DNA of 64,000 nucleotides. Source: Arenicola marina. Taxonomy: Eukaryota > Annelida > Polychaeta > Arenicolidae. The notes under the pieces were generated by a model, which made no database searches, was not told where the DNA came from, and saw only the letters and a list, made by a program, of their open reading frames with translations. The stretch is from assembly GCA_964019135.1 (NCBI GenBank), contig OZ025265.1:5958318-6022317 (forward strand), read 5' to 3'. This document shows, in pieces, positions 53,401 through 59,400 of this stretch. How positions within the stretch are numbered: the first letter of the stretch is position 1; each line of letters starts with the position of its first letter. The position numbers were made by a program, and so were the translations under genes.

Positions 53401-56400
53401 TTTTGCGCTCGGTTGGACCAGGCGACCAGTATGGTGGCGTCATCCTTCCAGGAGACCAGCGTCAGGTAAAACTCCCTGCAACACCACACACAAAAGTGTA
53501 AAACACAGGTTAAAGATCCTCATACAAATGACATATACCGATTTTCCAAATATTTATGCATTGAAATTTACTGGACACATTGTCTAACCGGGCCGGTTAA
53601 CTGTTATCCTGCCGCTGAGCTGTTCAAGAAATGCACGTGTTATCATATATCGATCTCCGGGTTCAGTGGTAAGCACCGACAGCCAGGCCTCCCTGTGTAT
53701 TATAATGTAGCCCCCCCCCCCCCCCCCACCAAAAAAAATGGCAAACGTTGGCTATGTCCCAATTCACGGATATTAGAAAACAATATATTAGAGTCTGAGT
53801 TATTGCTCTTGTCATGCTAATATGATGGAAATACGATCCCCTCCCCGCCCCTCCCCCGCCCTAACAGAAATCCCGCATCTAGGAAAGAACCGCAAATCTG
53901 ACCAATCTCTTCATGAACGGTAGCCGTGGTTTGAGCTTTTCTCAAAATTGTACATTATTTGAAAAAAATCATCTGTACATTATCGCGAGCAAACGGTTCG
54001 ATTATACTTTGTACTTATACTTTATACTTTGTCAATATTTATATTACACTATAAAATCTGGATTAGGCTTTCGCCAACGCAAAGTTAGAGGTGAACATTT
54101 ATGTGTACGTGTACGTATTGTCAACGTCTTTACAGAATAAAGCTTTGAAACAAATATAGGCACCCCACACTTTCCAACACAAAATGCACCGGTCGACCAT
54201 AAGATGTCTTTAACGACATATCTTCCATTTATTGCACATTATATATTCGTATTTACAAAGCTTTCGATAGTAGGATACTGTATATGAAGTGCTGACGTCT
54301 GTTAACGCGATGTACATAATCTGCAGTCTGTAATAAACGTGATATCCACCATGCGTAAAACACAACTTTCAGTGTCCTGTAGTTATAATATAAAATATCG
54401 ACCATTTTCAATGCCTAAGCTATGGGCGGATTGTCTCAGCCTGGCCGGTGGGCCGCCTGTGGCTCACCCCACAGGGACTTACTTGTCGCGGAACTCGGCT
54501 GGAGGCTGGAGCTGCTTGGCGATGGGTCGGTTCACGTCTATCACAAACAGCGTCACGAGAGGGTTCACGTGAGCCGCGTCATCACCAGCCTGCACCAATC
54601 AAAACATCGGATATCCTACACACATCTGAGGTCACACATCACTGGCGTCTCAGATGTTACATAGTATGGACAATTTCCACTACTCTACCCTCATATGAAC
54701 ACCTATAGACAGATGCACGAGGAGCTTGTACACGACGAAATAGAACATATTGTTGTTTTAGGCCGCAAACAAGGGCTAAACTGGGCCAAGGGACTTCCCG
54801 CCACGATACATGATGAAAGGATGAAACATGTGCCAGATGATATGCATATGGCATTGCTTCTCGTGCGAGATGGGTTTATCTCAGCACAAGTCTTCAACGA
54901 TTTCGGAGATGCGTGCTGAGATAAACCCATCTCGCACGGGAAGCAATGCTAAATGTATTTTCTCCCTCGAATAGAACTTTAAACGTCGCCATTAAGTCAA
55001 CACGGAGATCTAACGATGACAATAATTTTCACGACCGCACGTAAATATTTGGTCAAAATCATAACAGTGGCGCTCAATAGCACCAGTAACTAAGTGTTCA
55101 CGCGACGTGTTTCCCTGGAGATATGACGTCGTCAAAGTGATTACGCCTCTGCGGCGGAGGTAGGCCTAACTAACGTATTGTTTTAGGCAAAATGGTATAT
55201 ATTTCTTAACATGAACCTTCTGTTTCGTAAATAGTAGCTATTAGTTCTATAGTTGTAGTTCATATGATTCAGGTCTATAGCTATTTAGTTCGGTGGGTTT
55301 GTTGGAACAATTTATGTAAATATCAGTTACGTGCATTGACACCGCGATAACCACTGAGTGACAAGATCTGTAACGTGAATGGCGGCAGCAAAACAACGCA
55401 CGATTGGAAAACTAAAATGAATTTTACAAAGGAAGTTTCAGCTTTTAAGCCGCCAAACTTCGCCACATGAACTAATTTATCAAACTGTAACATAATATGA
55501 TAAAATCTCAATTTCTGACACGTATACCCAGACGGGTTTTTCCCGGAACTGGTGTCAACATTGGCCACTGACAACAGAGTGCGAGAATAGCCCGAGATTC
55601 CAATTTAAAGGTATCCTCCTCACACGTAGGCCGAGGACTTTGACCCCTCACCTTGGGATACGCTATCTCCTCACACGTACGCCGAGGACTTTGACCCCTC
55701 ACCTTGGGATACGCTATCTCCTCACACGTACGCCGAGGACTTTGACCCCTCACCTTGGGATACGCTATCTCCTCACACGTACGCCGAGGACTTTGACCCC
55801 TCACCTTGGGATACGCTATCTCCTCACACGTACGCCGAGGACTTTGACCCCTCACCTTGGGATACGCTATCTCCTCACACGTACGCCGAGGACTTTGACC
55901 TCTCACCTTGGGATACGCTATCTCTTCACACGTACGCCGAAAACTTTGACCCCTCACCTTGGGATACGCTATCTCCTCACACGTACGCCGAAAACTTTAA
56001 CCCCTCACCTTGGGATACGCTATCTCCTCACACGTACGCCGAGGACTTTGACCCCTCACCTTAGGATACGCTATCTCCTCACACGTACGCCGAGGACTTT
56101 GACCCCTCACCTTAGGATACGCTATCTCTTCACACGTACGCCGAGGACTTTAACCCCTCACCTTGGGATACGCTATCTCCTCACACGTACGCCGAGGACT
56201 TTGACCCCTCACCTTGGGATACGCTATCTCTTCACACGTACGCCGAGGACTTTAACCCCTCACCTTGGGATACGCTATCTCCTCACACGTACGCCGAGGA
56301 CTTTGACCCCTCACCTTAGGATACGCTATCTCCTCACACGTACGCCGAGGACTTTGACCCCTCACCTTAGGATACGCTATCTCCTCACACGTACGCCGAG

Positions 56401-59400
56401 GACTTTGACCCCTCACCTTAGGATACGCTATCTCCTCACACGTACGCCGAGGACTTTGACCCCTCACCTTAGGATACGCTATCTCCTCACACGTACGCCG
56501 AGGACTTTGACCCCTCACCTTAGGATACGCTATCTCCTCACACGTACGCCGAGGACTTTGACCCCTCACCTTAGGATACGCTATCTCCTCACACGTACGC
56601 CGAGGACTTTGACCCCTCACCTTAGGATACGCTATCTCCTCACACGTACGCCGAGGACTTTGACCCCTCACCTTAGGATACGCTATCTCCTCACACGTAC
56701 GCCGAGGACTTTGACCCCTCACCTTGGGATACGCTATCTCCTCACACGTACGCCGAGGACTTTGACCCCTCACCTTGGGATACGCTATTTCCTCCACGTT
56801 GCCGTAGATGTTGGTTCCGGCGCCGTAGACGGGGTACTTATAGGCCGGCACAGAGGTGTCGTTGAAGACGGCGTAGGCCAAGGCCTGACTGTTGGGAGAC
56901 CACCAGTGGGCAGCGTTACCGTGCAGCAACTCCTCTGCAGAAACAAAAACAACTAATTATATAATGTTGATGTTTGCGAGTAGAACAACAATTATAATAA
57001 CTCCAAATTAATGTTTCAGCAATATACCTTGGTTTACGTTATTATGACACTTCATATATGCCGGATACAGCTACGGGCTACCATTATCATAAATTATGAA
57101 TGCGCCAAAATAGATTCATATTCATATTCATTAATATTTTTCGGTAGCCCTGTTGTCCATGTTGCTCCACAATGGATGAACTTAGAAGTTACCGCTTAAT
57201 GTTACACTATAGATGGTATAATGACTACGTTCTTTGCGATAAATATAGCAGCAGATAAATGCAGTTCGTTTTATTTAAGAATCTGATACGGTCTTGGTCA
57301 CCGCTGTATTTTTGTGAACATTTAAACAACTCCTCTTATTGTCGCTAGGCTGAGGACCACGGGTTCTCCATACACACCCTCATACAGCCAGTCGGGAATG
57401 CCGTTAAAGATGAACTTGCTGCCCGAGTGAGTGAGTTGTGAGGCTGTGGAGAGCGGGTTGCTCTGGTAGTACAAGTTGTTGCTGTACACAAAAGTCTGTA
57501 AACAGACAGAGGGGGGTACGTATGTCATAACAATCTACATATATTCTATGCAATATGCCTAAGTGCTATTACGGTTATTGTCGTCACACGTATCCTTATT
57601 GAGTCAAAACCTTCAAAGACTCAACGAATAACATGTACGTAACTACAATTACGGTTCAACTCTTGGCTGTACGTAAATAAATTAATGTAAATATTTTAAT
57701 GTAAGTTGTCAACGAAGTAGATATTCTGGCTTGTAACTGAAGTATAGAAGGTGAGATGCGGACTGAGGCAGGCTTACGAGAGAGTGTCCCGAGGAGGACC
57801 AGCCTGCATACTGTAGCTTCCGGTCCTTCCAGTCCTCGTTGGCCACCAGCGGGAACTCCATCAGCCTCCTGGCGGGCAACAAAGACAACACTAAGCGGCT
57901 GCCCGGCAGTGTATTTACATAAGTACACAATAAACCATGGTACACCATTACCGGTATTTAATGCCCATTTTAATTGCGGTCCGAGTCGTGTTTGGCCGCC
58001 AGAGCCCGGGACTGGCGAGGGCTGAGGTCGTTACCGCCCGTGGTCATTAATGTCCCGTCACTCTATTGGCTATATCCGGGAGCGTAATGCCCTGCCGCTC
58101 ACGTCCCGTGCATACAACCACTTGCATTAGTCACCCATGGCGCACTATGAACTGGGTCTGCGTCCGTATTGAAAGCAGCCGGCTTCCTCGGGGCCGAGAT
58201 CATTATATATCACACACAATGTAATTCACTAATATACATAGATATTAATTCGGTTATTGCAACATCCTTACTAAAGAATGTGTAACATAATACGCCAAAA
58301 TTTATCCAAGTTTGTGAGACGGCAAACATATGTACACGTGCTTCATGGGCGGAGTGCCACACAGGAGACCCATTTACCCATACCCATGCTGGTTGCCAAG
58401 GATACATAATAACATCACAGGTAAAGCACCTACCCCGGCTGGTCGCTGGCATCTCTGTTGTAGATCACATACTTGGCTTTGAAGGAATGTCTATAGACCT
58501 ATCAGCACAGATAAAAACAAGCCCATCATCAACGAATATCCCGAGTATTCTTTAGTGCTTGCGTGTTTCACAGGAACCGGTTATCGCAGGGGAAGGAAGC
58601 GTAAGCGAACCTCTTTGGAATAACCACTATAATCGTGTCTGTGAAGCAAATGTCGTGCTTCCTTACTTAAATGACAGCTGGATATCAATATAGAAGCAGA
58701 TATAGCCATTCCACGTTCCAGGTTGTTTCACCAAAATGAAATTGGTAGGCTATGTGAATAAATAGGCCTATATTTGCAGGCATTGGGTAGATTCGTCCAC
58801 AATAAATACTTACCATTTCGATATCATAAGCTACAAGAACGTATTTCAGATCGGGTGATACGAAGAACCGATCGGTGTTATATTTCCTCTGCAACAAAAA
58901 TAATGATGTTCACATCAACAGGGAAATGCACTGAGCAAACTAATCTCTGATATTCTTGTACGGACAAACCATACAAAAATTAGGCGATATAATATGGCAT
59001 TGACATAGCTAAGGCGCCTGCTGAGCCCACTGGCCTACATCATGATAACCAGTAGTATCTAGGGAACATGGCGGCACAATGTTGGGAAATATACCACATA
59101 CTTAACATACTAGAACGAAGATAAGTAATCAGCACAACCAAAACTTCAACAAATTCATTGATAAATATACCTCAAAGAAGAGAAAAAAGCTTGGCAGCTG
59201 ACAAACCTGGGAAGATATTTGTGTCTAGTCGACGTTTTAGGGATGATAAAGAGGCCAGGGGCCGTTTTCATAATCACCACTTAGGCTACGCCACTAGACT
59301 TACCGCTAGGTGGAAGATTTGTCGAGCGATTATCAGGTTCAAAATACATATGTAGTCACCCAAAAAGTGGATTTTCTGAATTAAGAAAGTGCTAAAATTA

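Noticed and set aside
53580-53700. Possible tRNA or structured RNA near the C17 run
   Set aside because: No B box or cloverleaf pairing could be found.
54695-54919. 74-codon plus-strand frame running into the hairpin
   Set aside because: No recognisable similarity, opposite to the gene, and its end lies in the inverted repeat; kept only as a note.
55640-56956. 438-codon plus-strand frame with [15 protein letters not shown] repeats
   Set aside because: Antisense reading of the in-frame 51-bp array and of exon w7.
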